In this document: positions 15,809-23,662 of the stretch, one piece after another | Position numbering within the stretch: position 1 is the stretch's first letter | Layout of the letters: the number at the start of each line of letters is the position of its first letter | NCBI RefSeq assembly: GCF_905397375.1 | Contig: NZ_CAJPVG010000009.1 | Location: 1-64,000 of the forward strand | Direction: 5' to 3' | DNA from: Ralstonia mannitolilytica | Lineage (GTDB): Bacteria; Pseudomonadota; Gammaproteobacteria; Burkholderiales; Burkholderiaceae | Length of the DNA stretch: 64,000 nucleotides | Notes under the pieces: generated by a model | The model's input: only the letters and a program-made list of their open reading frames with translations | Database searches by the model: none | Told to the model about the DNA's origin: nothing | Program-made: the position numbers and the translations under genes

Positions 15809-15837
15809 AAAAAGCCGCGATTCCTCGCGGCTTTTTC
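15809..15837. terminator. Bidirectional terminator between fadD and the hemolysin III gene
   Basis: Stem AAAAGCCGCGA/TCGCGGCTTTT with a four-base loop, T-tract on the right and A-tract on the left, in the convergent fadD/hlyIII spacer. Confidence 0.88.
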
Positions 15838-15850
15838 TTGTGCGGGCAGA

Positions 15851-16468
15851 TCAGCCCACGTACAGGAGAATGCTCACGAACTGGCATGCACTGCCCGCCA
15901 GCACGAACAAGTGCCAGATGCCATGGAAGTGCTTCACCTTCTCGTCAAAGAGAAAAAAACCGACGCCCGCGGTATAGAACGCTCCACCCGCGACCACCCA
16001 CCACAGGCCGGGCGCAGGCAGTGCGGCCATCAACGGCCCCATGGCGATCAGTACCAGCCATCCCATCACCACGTAAATCACCAGCGACAGAACGCGCGTG
16101 CGACGGCCGATCCAGAGCTCCTGCGCAATGCCGACGGCCGCCAGGGCCCAGTTGACGCCGAACAGCGTCCACCCCCACGGGCCGCGCAGCGTCACCAGTG
16201 CAAACGGCGTGTAGCTGCCGGCGATCAGCAGGTAGATGGCGCAATGGTCCAGGCGCTGCAAGACGCCCTTGGCCGGGCCGCGCAGGCTGTGATACAGCGT
16301 GGAGATGGTGTAGAGCAGGACCAGCGTGGTGCCGTAGACGACCGAGCTGACCACCTTCCACGCATCGTGGTGCAGCGCCGAGGATGTCACCAGCACCGCC
16401 ATGCCCGCAGCGGCAAGGATGGCTCCGGCGAGGTGGCTGAAGCCGTTGAAACGTTCTCCGTGATACAT
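15851..16468 (-). CDS. Hemolysin III / PAQR family membrane protein
   Basis: A 205-residue integral membrane protein with about seven helices. It carries the HlyIII (PAQR) conserved elements: GERFNGFSHLAGA at the N terminus, STLYHS in the second loop, LDHCAIYLLIAGSYTPF in the middle and HFHGIWHLFVLAGSA near the C terminus. The histidines and aspartate in these motifs form the metal site of the superfamily, which may act as a hydrolase on lipids; the name hemolysin III comes from a Bacillus protein and does not show toxin function. ATG at 16468 follows GGAG (CCGGAGATCCGCGC). It is a single gene convergent with fadD. Confidence 0.88.
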   Translation of the reverse strand: MYHGERFNGFSHLAGAILAAAGMAVLVTSSALHHDAWKVVSSVVYGTTLVLLYTISTLYHSLRGPAKGVLQRLDHCAIYLLIAGSYTPFALVTLRGPWGWTLFGVNWALAAVGIAQELWIGRRTRVLSLVIYVVMGWLVLIAMGPLMAALPAPGLWWVVAGGAFYTAGVGFFLFDEKVKHFHGIWHLFVLAGSACQFVSILLYVG

Positions 16469-16570
16469 GCGCGGATCTCCGGAAAGGCTCGGTGTGGGTG
16501 TGCGTTTTCGCGAGTGCAGACGCCGCATTTTCGCATGGGGTAGCGGCGAGGGCAGGCAGGCGCGTTCGAA

Positions 16571-17488
16571 TCAGGAAGGCGCAGGTGCCCGCACAACGTC
16601 GGCAATCACGCCACGCAGCCACTGATGCGCCGGATCGTTCTGCCGCCGCGGGTGCCACAGATGCCCGAACGCAAATGGCTCAATCGGAAACGGTGCGGCA
16701 AACACACGCAGCCGCGCATCGCCGTCGAGCCGATCGAGATTGCGCCGCGCAACGGTGAGGACGAGGTCCGTTCCCGCAATCACCTCATTGGCCACGCCCC
16801 AGTGCGGCAGGGTGATCGCGATGCGTCGTGTGTGTCCGAGCCTGGCCAGCGCGCGATCGATTTCGTTGTCGACGCCGCCGCGCATGGCGACCAGCGCGTG
16901 CGGGCGCGCAAGCCATGCCTCCAGGGTCAATGTGCCGCAGGCCGGCAACGTGGATGCATCCGCCGCACAGGCGAAAGTGTCGGTGAACAGCGTCTGCGCC
17001 AGGAGTTCGGACGGCGGCGATGGAAAGACGCCGAGTGCCAGGTCCACCTCGCCGTCGAGCACCTGCAACTGCATCATCTCGCGCGTCGATTGCGTGACCA
17101 CCAGGTCGATGCCGGGCGCTTCGGTGCGCAGGCGCCGCATCAGCCCAGGCAGCACGGTGCGCGCGCCGTAATCGGACATCACCAGCCGGAACACGCGCTG
17201 TGCTTCGGATGCGTCGAAAGCGGACGGGGCCAGCAGCGCGCCGAGCTGCGCCAGCACGTCCTCGAGCGGCTGCGAGAGCTCGCGCGCCCGCGCCGTCAAC
17301 TCGAGCTTGCCGCCGCGGCGCACCAGCAGCGGGTCGCCAAACAGCGCACGCAGATGCGCCAGCGCATGGCTGACCGCGGGCTGGCTCTTGTGCAGCCGCA
17401 CGGCCGCGCGCGAGATATGGCGTTCGGTCATCAGCGCGTGGAGGGTCACGAGCAGGTTGAGGTCAACACGCTGCAGAGGATTCGTCAT
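16571..17488 (-). CDS. LysR-family transcriptional regulator
   Basis: 305 residues. Residues 5-65 hold the LysR helix-turn-helix (LNLLVTLHALMTERHISRAAVRLHKSQPAVSHALAH in overview), followed by a substrate-binding domain of the NodD/LinR-like subgroup, to judge from FRLVMSDYGARTVLPGL. Starts at ATG 17488. It is divergent from a small DMT-type transporter with 87 bases between the starts. LysR proteins commonly regulate the divergent neighbour, so this transporter is the probable target. The effector is unknown. Confidence 0.88.
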   Translation of the reverse strand: MTNPLQRVDLNLLVTLHALMTERHISRAAVRLHKSQPAVSHALAHLRALFGDPLLVRRGGKLELTARARELSQPLEDVLAQLGALLAPSAFDASEAQRVFRLVMSDYGARTVLPGLMRRLRTEAPGIDLVVTQSTREMMQLQVLDGEVDLALGVFPSPPSELLAQTLFTDTFACAADASTLPACGTLTLEAWLARPHALVAMRGGVDNEIDRALARLGHTRRIAITLPHWGVANEVIAGTDLVLTVARRNLDRLDGDARLRVFAAPFPIEPFAFGHLWHPRRQNDPAHQWLRGVIADVVRAPAPS

Positions 17489-17499
17489 GCGAACAATGG

Positions 17500-17525
17500 G
17501 AATGCGTCATTCGAATTTCCATTCG
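17500..17525. promoter_or_regulatory. Candidate LysR-type operator in the divergent spacer
   Basis: Perfect inverted repeat GAATG-CGT-CATTC (17500-17512) overlaps a direct repeat CATTCG at 17508-17513 and 17520-17525 (12-base period). It lies between the lysR-type gene and the transporter gene, where the regulator of such a pair normally binds. Confidence 0.4.
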
Positions 17526-17575
17526 CGCTATTCATAAGGGAACATTGGCAGCAAGACAACTTCCGGAGTGGAGCG

Positions 17576-18103
17576 ATGACGAATCCGCTGTCTTTTTCTG
17601 CGATGGGGCTGGCGCTGGTGGCGTTGGTGGCCGGCGCGCTCGTGCCGTTCCAGGCCGGCAGCAATGCGGTCCTGGGTCGGGCGCTTGGTCATCCGCTGTG
17701 GGCGACGGTGGTGTCGCTGCTGGTGAGCCTCCTGATGGTGGTGCCCGTGCTGATTGCGCTGCGTGCGCCGGCGCCGCTGCTCGGGCAAGCGGCGCGCCTG
17801 CCGCTGTGGGCGTGGTTCGGCGGTGTCGCGGGCGTGATCTACCTGACGGCTGCGCTCATGCTCACGCCCAGGCTGGGTGCGACCACGTTCATCGTCAGCG
17901 TGATTGCGGGGCAGATGCTCACCTCGCTGCTGATCGACCATTTCGGCCTCGTGGGGCTGCCGGTCAAGCCCGTCAATGTGGGCCGCATTGCCGGCGTGGC
18001 GCTGATCTGCGCGGGGATGCTGCTGGTGCAGTGGTTCACGCAGGCGCAGCCCGCGCCGGCCGGCAACGCTGCCAGCGCGGCGCGGGCGCGGTCTTCGCCC
18101 TGA
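17576..18103 (+). CDS. DMT-superfamily transporter, YdcZ/DUF606 type
   Basis: A 175-residue hydrophobic protein with about five transmembrane helices, fitting the half-size DUF606 (YdcZ) group of the drug/metabolite transporter superfamily: GALVPFQAGSNAVLGRALGHPLWA near the N terminus (here named by its parts), GAxxGVIYLTAAL in the middle, and the final helix VALICAGMLLVQ. The start ATG 17576 follows CCGGAGTGGAGCG; the much longer open frame upstream is the antisense of the LysR gene. It ends directly at the stop codon of the convergent MFS gene, with no space for a terminator. Substrate unknown. Confidence 0.8.
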   Translation: MTNPLSFSAMGLALVALVAGALVPFQAGSNAVLGRALGHPLWATVVSLLVSLLMVVPVLIALRAPAPLLGQAARLPLWAWFGGVAGVIYLTAALMLTPRLGATTFIVSVIAGQMLTSLLIDHFGLVGLPVKPVNVGRIAGVALICAGMLLVQWFTQAQPAPAGNAASAARARSSP

Positions 18104-19420
18104 TTACATCAGGCGCGCATCGCGCGTCTCTCGCATGCAGAGCACGCCGCAAAGGCTGACCACCGCAGCCGCCGATACATACATCCCGACCCAACTGAGC
18201 CCGCCCTGTTCGGCCAGCTTCTGCGCGATATACGGCGCAATCGATGCACCGAGAATGCCGCCCAGGTTGTACGAGACGCCTGCGCCCGTGTAGCGCACGT
18301 TGGTCGGGAACAGCTCCGGCAGCAGCGCGCCCATCGGCGCGAAGGTCACGCCCATCAGGAACAGCTCGATGATCAGGAAGAGCGCCACCAGGGGCGTCTG
18401 GCCGCTGCCGAGCAGCGGTGCCATCGTGAAGCCCGACAGAATGGCCGCGATGATGCCGACGATCAGCACCGGTTTGCGCCCGAAGCGGTCCGACGCCCAC
18501 GCCGACAGCGGCGTCGCCAGCCCCATGAACACCACCGCCAGGCACAGCAGCCCCAGGAAGCTCGGCCGCGAGAAATGCAGCGTGCCCACGCCGTACGACA
18601 GCGAAAACACCGTCGAGATGTAGAACAGCGTGTAGCAGACCACCATGGCCAGCGCGCCCAGCAGCGTCGGCCACCAGTGGTGCGCCAGCAGCGTGGCGAC
18701 CGGCACCTTCACACGTTCCTGGCGGTCGATGGCGGCCTGGAATGCGGGCGTCTCGGCGATCTTCAGGCGCACGTACAGGCCCAGCGCCACGAGCACCGCG
18801 CTGACGAGGAAGGGAATGCGCCAGCCCCAGCTGCGGAACTGCTCGTCCGACAGTGCAAGCGCCAGCCCGAAGAACAGCCCGTTCGATGCCAGGAAGCCCA
18901 CCGACGGCCCCAGCTGCGGAAACATGCCGAACCAGGCGCGCTTGCCCTGCGGCGCGTTCTCGGTGGCCAGCAGCGCCGCGCCGCCCCATTCGCCGCCCAG
19001 GCCGATGCCCTGGCCAAAGCGCAGAATGCACAGCAGGACAGGCGCCAGCGTGCCGATGCTGTCATAGCCCGGCACCAGCCCGATCAGCGTGGTGGAAATG
19101 CCCATCACCAGCAGCGACGCCACGAGCGTGGATTTGCGCCCGATCCGGTCACCGAAGTGGCCGAACAGGAACGAGCCGATCGGCCGTGCGATGAACGCGA
19201 TCCCGAACGTGACGAAGGCCGACAGCGCTTGCGCCGTGGCCGATCCGTGCGGGAAGAACACGGGCCCGATCACCAGCGCCGCGGCCGTGGCGTAGACGTA
19301 GAAATCGTAGAACTCGATGGCCGTGCCGATGAAGCTCGCAAAGACGATGCGCGAGCGGCTGGCGTCCGTGGCTGGATCGGCGGCGGGCGCCACCATGGCG
19401 GAGGAAGTCGAAGAGGACAT
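18104..19420 (-). CDS. MFS transporter, metabolite:H+ symporter (MHS) family
   Basis: A 438-residue permease with twelve predicted helices. MHS family marks include the N-terminal FIGTAIEFYDFYVYATAAAL, the loop 2-3 motif GHFGDRIGRKSTL, and ASDRFGRKPVLI between helices 8 and 9; ProP, KgtP and ShiA belong here. ATG at 19420 with GGGAGA site. It is 87 bases behind a Bug-type binding protein gene on the same strand, so the two may form a transcription unit, though Bug proteins normally serve TctAB-type transporters. The substrate is probably an organic acid or zwitterion. Confidence 0.88.
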   Translation of the reverse strand: MSSSTSSAMVAPAADPATDASRSRIVFASFIGTAIEFYDFYVYATAAALVIGPVFFPHGSATAQALSAFVTFGIAFIARPIGSFLFGHFGDRIGRKSTLVASLLVMGISTTLIGLVPGYDSIGTLAPVLLCILRFGQGIGLGGEWGGAALLATENAPQGKRAWFGMFPQLGPSVGFLASNGLFFGLALALSDEQFRSWGWRIPFLVSAVLVALGLYVRLKIAETPAFQAAIDRQERVKVPVATLLAHHWWPTLLGALAMVVCYTLFYISTVFSLSYGVGTLHFSRPSFLGLLCLAVVFMGLATPLSAWASDRFGRKPVLIVGIIAAILSGFTMAPLLGSGQTPLVALFLIIELFLMGVTFAPMGALLPELFPTNVRYTGAGVSYNLGGILGASIAPYIAQKLAEQGGLSWVGMYVSAAAVVSLCGVLCMRETRDARLM

Positions 19421-19507
19421 GCGGGTCTCCCGGGGACGTTGTGTTGTTGTCGTTATGAAGGCCGCCCATTGTGCGCGCGGCGGGCGGGGTGCTCAATGGC
19501 TGCGCGG

Positions 19508-20533
19508 TCAATCCACCTTTGCGCCCGAGGCCTTCACGACCGCGGCCCACTTCGCCGTCTCGGCACGGATGTGCGCGGCGAACTGCTCCGGCGTGTCGCC
19601 CACGGGCTCGGCGCCCTGCGCTTCGAGCTTCTCCTTGACGGCGGGGCTCGCCAGCGATTTCGCCACCGCCTGCTGGATGCGCGACACGATGGCCGGCGGC
19701 GTGCCGGCTGGCGCCAGCAGCCCGAACCACGAGCTGGCCTCGTATTGCGGCAGGCCGGCGGCCTGCGCGACGGTCGGCACGCCGGGCAGCGCCGGCGACG
19801 GTTTGGCGCTCGTGACGGCCAGCGCCTTCAGCTTGCCGCCCTTGATCTGCGGCATGGCCGAGGGCAGGTTGTCGAACATCAGGTCCATCGTGCCGCCGAT
19901 CAGATCGGTCAGCGCCGGACCGCTGCCCTTGTACGGCACGTGGACCATGCTCGTGCCCGTCTGCGTCTTGAACAGCTCGCCGGCCAGATGGATCGACGTG
20001 CCGTTACCCGACGACGCCATGTTCAGCTTGCCCGGATTGGCCTTCGCGTAGTCGATGAGGTCCTTCACCGAGTTGATCTTGTTCTTCTGCGCAAAGGCCG
20101 GGTTGACCACGAGCACGTTCGGCACGGAGGCCACCAGCGTGATCGGCGCAAAGTCCTTGATCGGATCGAAACCCAGTCGCACGCCGTTCTGCGAGTACAG
20201 GGTCTGGTTGATGGCGTGCGTGCCCACCGTGCCCATCAGCAGCGTGTAGCCGTCGGGCGCGGCCTTGGCCACGAGCGTCGAGCCGATGTTGCCGCCCGCA
20301 CCGGGCCGGTTGTCGACGATGACGTTCCAGCCGGCGCCGCGCGTGAGCTCGGCGGCGACGGCGCGCGCCAGGATGTCGGTCGTGCCGCCCGGCGTGAACG
20401 GTACGACGATGGTGATCGGCTTGGCTGGATACGGCGGGGTTTGCGCCGCCGCAGGCAACGCGATGGCGCCGGCAGCAGCACCGGCAAAGGCTGCGCGCAG
20501 CAAGGCACGGCGCAGCGTGCAAGGCACGGTCAT
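19508..20533 (-). CDS. Bug-family tripartite tricarboxylate transporter substrate-binding protein
   Basis: A 341-residue periplasmic protein of the Bug (TctC-like) family that is greatly expanded in beta-proteobacteria. Residues 1-30 are a signal peptide ending AAA|Q; the mature part starts YPAKPITIVVPFTPGGTTDI, the classical Bug motif, followed by VDNRPGAGGNIG and PDGYTLLMG. ATG at 20533 has a strong GGAGGAG site. No tctA or tctB genes are near; the downstream neighbour is an MFS permease. The ligand is likely a carboxylate, which is knowledge of the family only. Confidence 0.92.
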   Translation of the reverse strand: MTVPCTLRRALLRAAFAGAAAGAIALPAAAQTPPYPAKPITIVVPFTPGGTTDILARAVAAELTRGAGWNVIVDNRPGAGGNIGSTLVAKAAPDGYTLLMGTVGTHAINQTLYSQNGVRLGFDPIKDFAPITLVASVPNVLVVNPAFAQKNKINSVKDLIDYAKANPGKLNMASSGNGTSIHLAGELFKTQTGTSMVHVPYKGSGPALTDLIGGTMDLMFDNLPSAMPQIKGGKLKALAVTSAKPSPALPGVPTVAQAAGLPQYEASSWFGLLAPAGTPPAIVSRIQQAVAKSLASPAVKEKLEAQGAEPVGDTPEQFAAHIRAETAKWAAVVKASGAKVD

Positions 20534-20583
20534 GTCTCCTCCGATGATGTTCTTGTGTCGGCACAGCATAGCGCGCGGCCATG

Positions 20584-20608
20584 CAAAAAGGCACCCGAAG
20601 GTGCCTTC
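20584..20608 (-). terminator. Terminator of the porin gene
   Basis: On the minus strand the stem AAGGCACC/GGTGCCTT with loop TTCG-like (CGAA on plus) runs into TTTTT. It lies about 50 bases after the porin stop codon. Confidence 0.82.
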
Positions 20609-20655
20609 CTGCGCCCGCCAAGGAGAGGGGGCGGCGGGCAACAACACAGTGCGCG

Positions 20656-21834
20656 TCAGAACTTGTGACGCAGGCCGATCGCCACGCCGACCTGGCTGTC
20701 CGAGTTCGGCGTGATGAAGTACGTCTGCGATGCGGCCGGCAGGTAGCCCACCGACGTCTGCGCGCCCGTCGCCGGGTTCGTCACATAGCCGATCGAATCC
20801 CAGTTCAGCGACGCATTGCGTGCATACGCGGCGCTCAGGTACACGTCGGTGCGCTTCGAGAAGTTGTAGTCGGCGATGAACTGCCACTGCTGCGGGTTAC
20901 GCGGGTTGACCGTGGCGCCGCCGATGGTCGCTTCCTTGATGTTGTCGTAGTAGTACGCCAGCGTCAGGCCCAGGGCCGGCGTCACCTGGTAGTTCACGCC
21001 CGCCCAGTAATAGTCGTCGCGGTGCGGCAGCAGCGCCAGCGTGGCGCCAGACGAAGCCGTGTCGGTCTTGCCGTAGCGATAGCCGCCCATGACCTTGACC
21101 GGGCCCACCGTGTAGCTCGCGGCGATGGCGGCGCGCTTGTCCTTGGCGTACTCGTTGCCGGGGCCGCCCAGGGCTTCGGCTGCCGTCAGCACCTTCACTT
21201 CGTCATAGGCGATCCCCACGCCGAACGGGCCGGCAAAGTAGTTGGCGCCAACCCCGTACGCCGAGTTGGCGGTCTGGCTGCCGGCGCGCTCGCCAAACGA
21301 CCAGTGGCCTTCCACGGTCAGCGGGCCGAATGCGCCGGTGTACTTGATGACATTGTCTTCGCGGAAGTTCGGGCCCAGCTGGCCGACCACCGGCTCATAC
21401 TGCGTGGCGTAACCGGTCGGCGAGAAGTTCGCCATCATGTCGAAGATCGTGGTGTATTGCCGGCCCAGCGTGATCTTGCCCCAGTTGCCCTGCAAGCCGA
21501 CAAACGCCTGGCGCCCGAACAGGCGCCCGCCCTGCTGCAGCGTGCCGGTGTCCATGCCGTAGCCCGACTCCAGCACGAACAGGCCCTTGAGACCGCCGCC
21601 GATGTCCTCAACGCCGCGCAAGCCCCAGCGATTGGAAGACAGCCCGCCGGCCTGCATCGCCAGGCGCGAACCGCTGCTGCCCGGGATGACCACCCCCGCG
21701 GCCGTGACGGCCTGCGCGTGGTTGACGTACTCAACGTTGGCGTCGACGACGCCGTACAGCGTCACACTCGACTGAGCCTGCGCAACACCCGCAAATGTGC
21801 CCAGCACTGCCAATGCCAGCAGCGATTTCTTCAT
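20656..21834 (-). CDS. Gram-negative general porin (OmpC-like, porin_4 family)
   Basis: 392-residue outer membrane porin. Signal peptide 1-20 (cleavage AQA|Q) leads to SSVTLYGVVDANVEY, the first strand of beta-proteobacterial trimeric porins. GLRGVEDIGGGLKGLFVLES and the RQAFVGLQGNWGKITLGRQYT segment precede constriction loop L3; the C-terminal strand ends in GLRHKF, with the terminal phenylalanine needed for barrel assembly. ATG at 21834 follows TGGAGA. It is a single gene with its own terminator. Regulation is not clear; a palindrome about 135 bases upstream is described separately. Confidence 0.93.
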   Translation of the reverse strand: MKKSLLALAVLGTFAGVAQAQSSVTLYGVVDANVEYVNHAQAVTAAGVVIPGSSGSRLAMQAGGLSSNRWGLRGVEDIGGGLKGLFVLESGYGMDTGTLQQGGRLFGRQAFVGLQGNWGKITLGRQYTTIFDMMANFSPTGYATQYEPVVGQLGPNFREDNVIKYTGAFGPLTVEGHWSFGERAGSQTANSAYGVGANYFAGPFGVGIAYDEVKVLTAAEALGGPGNEYAKDKRAAIAASYTVGPVKVMGGYRYGKTDTASSGATLALLPHRDDYYWAGVNYQVTPALGLTLAYYYDNIKEATIGGATVNPRNPQQWQFIADYNFSKRTDVYLSAAYARNASLNWDSIGYVTNPATGAQTSVGYLPAASQTYFITPNSDSQVGVAIGLRHKF

Positions 21835-22213
21835 CGGTCGGTCTCCAGATCTTTATTTATTGGGTTCGGTGGCAGGCAGACCCTCCGTTCTCGTCTTCCC
21901 GCCCCATGACTTTCAAACGAAGTCGCTGACTAATGTAGCAACCCGTTGCAGGCGCCGGTCGAAATTTGCGAACGAATGTTCGTAAACGCGCGTTTGCTGT
22001 CTGATCCCGGCAACAGGCTGTTTCCGAAATCGAAATAGAAGTGGCATGTGCGTCTGCAATTCCTTGCGGTTTTGGATGCGATCCGCGCGCCAGCAGGGTT
22101 ATCCCGTACAGTTGTGTTTGGCCGTGTCCGGTCTGACGCAGGACAAGATGCCGGCGGATGGCCGCCTTACAATGACGCCTGCGCCGTCCGCCATTGCCGG
22201 CGGCGCTGCTCTC
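21835..22213. other. Porin-coq7 divergent intergenic region
   Basis: 379 bases without a gene. They hold the porin leader (minus), a CGAAC-N4-GTTCG palindrome at 21969-21982, and on the plus strand a -10-like TACAAT at 22168-22173 that could serve coq7, without a convincing -35. No RNA gene or repeat was recognised. Confidence 0.6.
21969..21982. promoter_or_regulatory. CGAAC-N4-GTTCG palindrome
   Basis: CGAACGAATGTTCG has perfect 5-bp arms around GAAT. It fits the LexA box of Gram-positive bacteria (CGAAC-R-N-R-Y-GTTCG) but not the CTGT-N8-ACAG box of beta-proteobacteria. It lies about 135 bases upstream of the porin start and 230 upstream of coq7. A TetR-type operator is the more likely explanation. 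Confidence 0.35.
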
Positions 22214-22855
22214 ATGCTCGATCGCTTCCTTTCTGAATTTGACCGCGCCCTGCGCGCCGTGGCCGGCGTCACGCGGGCCAGCCGTCCCAATCCTGCCGAC
22301 GCGGTCGTCGCGCCGGCCACCTCCGACGACGTGGCCAAGCTCTCCGAGTCAGACCGCCGGCATGCTGCCGGCCTCATGCGCGTGAATCATGTGGGCGAGG
22401 TCTGCGCCCAGGCGTTGTATCAAGGGCAGGCCCTGTTCGCGCGGGATCCCGCGATCCGCGCGCAACTTGATCAGGCCGCGCGCGAAGAGGAAGACCACCT
22501 TGCCTGGTGCGCCCAGCGCCTGCAGGAGCTGAACGACCGGCCCAGCCTGCTCAACCCGCTCTGGTATGCCGGTGCCTTTGCCATCGGCGCGGTGGCCGGG
22601 CGCCTGGGCGACAGGATCAGCCTCGGCTTCGTTGCCGAGACCGAGCGCCAGGTGGAGCATCATCTCGACGGCCATCTCGACGCATTGCCGGACCACGACA
22701 CCCGCTCGCGCGCCATCGTCGCCCAGATGCGCGATGACGAAATCCGCCACGGCGACCATGCGCGCCAGGCTGGCGGCATCGAGCTGCCGGCGCCCATCCG
22801 CCATGCGATGCGCGCCGCCTCGCGCGTCATGACGACGACCGCCTACCGCATCTGA
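22214..22855 (+). CDS. coq7: 2-polyprenyl-3-methyl-6-methoxy-1,4-benzoquinone monooxygenase
   Basis: 213-residue di-iron hydroxylase that introduces the last hydroxyl group in ubiquinone synthesis, membrane-associated. The carboxylate/histidine ligands are visible in order: glutamate in MRVNHVGEVCAQALYQGQ, REEEDHLAWC, the ETERQVEHHLDGHL helix, and DDEIRHGDHA. A start at ATG 22214 (MLDRFLSEFDRAL) is chosen; an in-frame ATG at 22172 would add 14 residues but overlaps the only -10-like box. It is a single gene divergent from the porin; downstream are two GC-rich hairpins. Confidence 0.9.
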   Translation: MLDRFLSEFDRALRAVAGVTRASRPNPADAVVAPATSDDVAKLSESDRRHAAGLMRVNHVGEVCAQALYQGQALFARDPAIRAQLDQAAREEEDHLAWCAQRLQELNDRPSLLNPLWYAGAFAIGAVAGRLGDRISLGFVAETERQVEHHLDGHLDALPDHDTRSRAIVAQMRDDEIRHGDHARQAGGIELPAPIRHAMRAASRVMTTTAYRI

Positions 22856-22901
22856 GGCCGCGCGCGCGTTTCACGGCGCGGCGCTCCTCCGTTTATCCGA
22901 C

Positions 22902-22947
22902 CTCGCGGCTGCGTCCTGCGCGAGTGCGCAGCGCGCGCGCCTGCGCA
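22902..22947. terminator. Two abutting hairpins behind coq7 (weak terminator candidate)
   Basis: CTCGCG/CGCGAG (22902-22907 with 22919-22924) is followed at once by TGCGCAG/CTGCGCA (22925-22931 with 22941-22947). There is no clear T-tract, so termination is uncertain. Confidence 0.35.
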
Positions 22948-23085
22948 CCGTTCTCTCACGTGGTTTCTCCATAAACCGCGCTATCTCCTTCATTTGATTG
23001 GGAAAAGTGCCGTGCGCACTCCTGCTGTGTGCGCTAAGTCATTGTTCTGATTGCAAATTTTCCGTCTCGCGGGCCGCTGCAAGCC

Positions 23086-23114
23086 TTGACCGTCCAAAAT
23101 GGTTCCTCTAAAGT
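23086..23114 (+). promoter_or_regulatory. mra promoter of the dcw cluster
   Basis: -35 TTGACC (23086-23091, five of six) and -10 TAAAGT (23109-23114, four of six), spacing 17. Its -10 overlaps the first MraZ box. It is the likely main promoter for mraZ and the division genes downstream. Confidence 0.65.
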
Positions 23115-23147
23115 GGGAAACAGTGTCAGAAAGTGTAGTTTTGTGGT
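23111..23147 (+). promoter_or_regulatory. MraZ operator: four GTG boxes at 10-bp period
   Basis: GTG occurs at 23113, 23123, 23133 and 23143, exactly one helical turn apart, in the contexts AAAGTGGG, ACAGTGTC, AAAGTGTA and TTTGTGGT. MraZ is known to bind direct TGGG- or AAAGTG-type repeats with 10-bp period in front of its own gene, as an octameric ring. Position over the -10 region indicates autorepression of the dcw operon. Confidence 0.8.
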
Positions 23148-23224
23148 TTGAAGAGGCCGTTTTGCAGGCCATTTGACGGCAAGGTTGACGGCGAAGGCGT
23201 CGCTGTCCGGAGAGAGAATCCAAC

Positions 23225-23653
23225 GTGTTCCAGGGTGCGTCGGCGCTGACGCTGGATGCCAAGGGGCGGATGTCCATTCCGTCGCGGCACCGCGAAGCGC
23301 TCCAGCTGCAGGCCGAGGGCCGGGTGACTGTGACCAAGCACCCGGACGGCTGCCTCATGCTGTTTCCGCGCCCGGAGTGGGAACGCTTCCGCGAGCGCAT
23401 CGCCGCGCTGCCGATGGAAGCGCACTGGTGGAAGCGGATCTTCCTGGGCAGCGCCGCCGACGTGGAGCTCGACACCGCCGGCCGTGTCCTCATCACACCT
23501 GAATTGCGCACCGCGGCCGCCCTTGAGCGCGACGTGATGCTGCTCGGCATGGGCAGCCACTTCGAAATCTGGGACGCCGCCACGTACACCGCGAAGGAGC
23601 AGGCCGCCATGGCGCAAGGCATGCCCGACGCCCTCAAGAATTTCTCCTTTTGA
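23225..23653 (+). CDS. mraZ: Transcriptional regulator MraZ
   Basis: 142-residue AbrB-fold protein with two MraZ domains; the DNA-binding signature DAKGRMSIPSRHRE is at residues 11-24 and its degenerate copy ELDTAGRVLITPELR at about 80-94. It represses the dcw operon promoter. Translation starts at GTG 23225 (VFQGASALTLD), preceded by GGAGAG; no ATG fits. It is the first gene of the cluster and lies 9 bases before rsmH. Four MraZ boxes upstream strongly suggest autoregulation. Confidence 0.95.
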   Translation: MFQGASALTLDAKGRMSIPSRHREALQLQAEGRVTVTKHPDGCLMLFPRPEWERFRERIAALPMEAHWWKRIFLGSAADVELDTAGRVLITPELRTAAALERDVMLLGMGSHFEIWDAATYTAKEQAAMAQGMPDALKNFSF

Positions 23654-23662
23654 TGACGCGCG

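Larger units (their letters stand above)
22856..23224. other. coq7-mraZ intergenic region
   Basis: 369 bases without a gene. The first part has two abutting GC-rich hairpins (22902-22947). The second part has the mra promoter (23086-23114), the MraZ boxes (23111-23147) and a leader of about 105 bases before the GTG start of mraZ. Sequence between 22950 and 23080 is AT-richer than the surroundings and shows nothing recognisable. Confidence 0.7.

Noticed and set aside
16625..17575. In-frame extension that would make the DMT transporter 492 residues long
   Set aside because: The added 317 residues are antisense to the LysR gene, which has clear HTH and effector-domain motifs; the ribosome-binding site at 17576 fits the short form.
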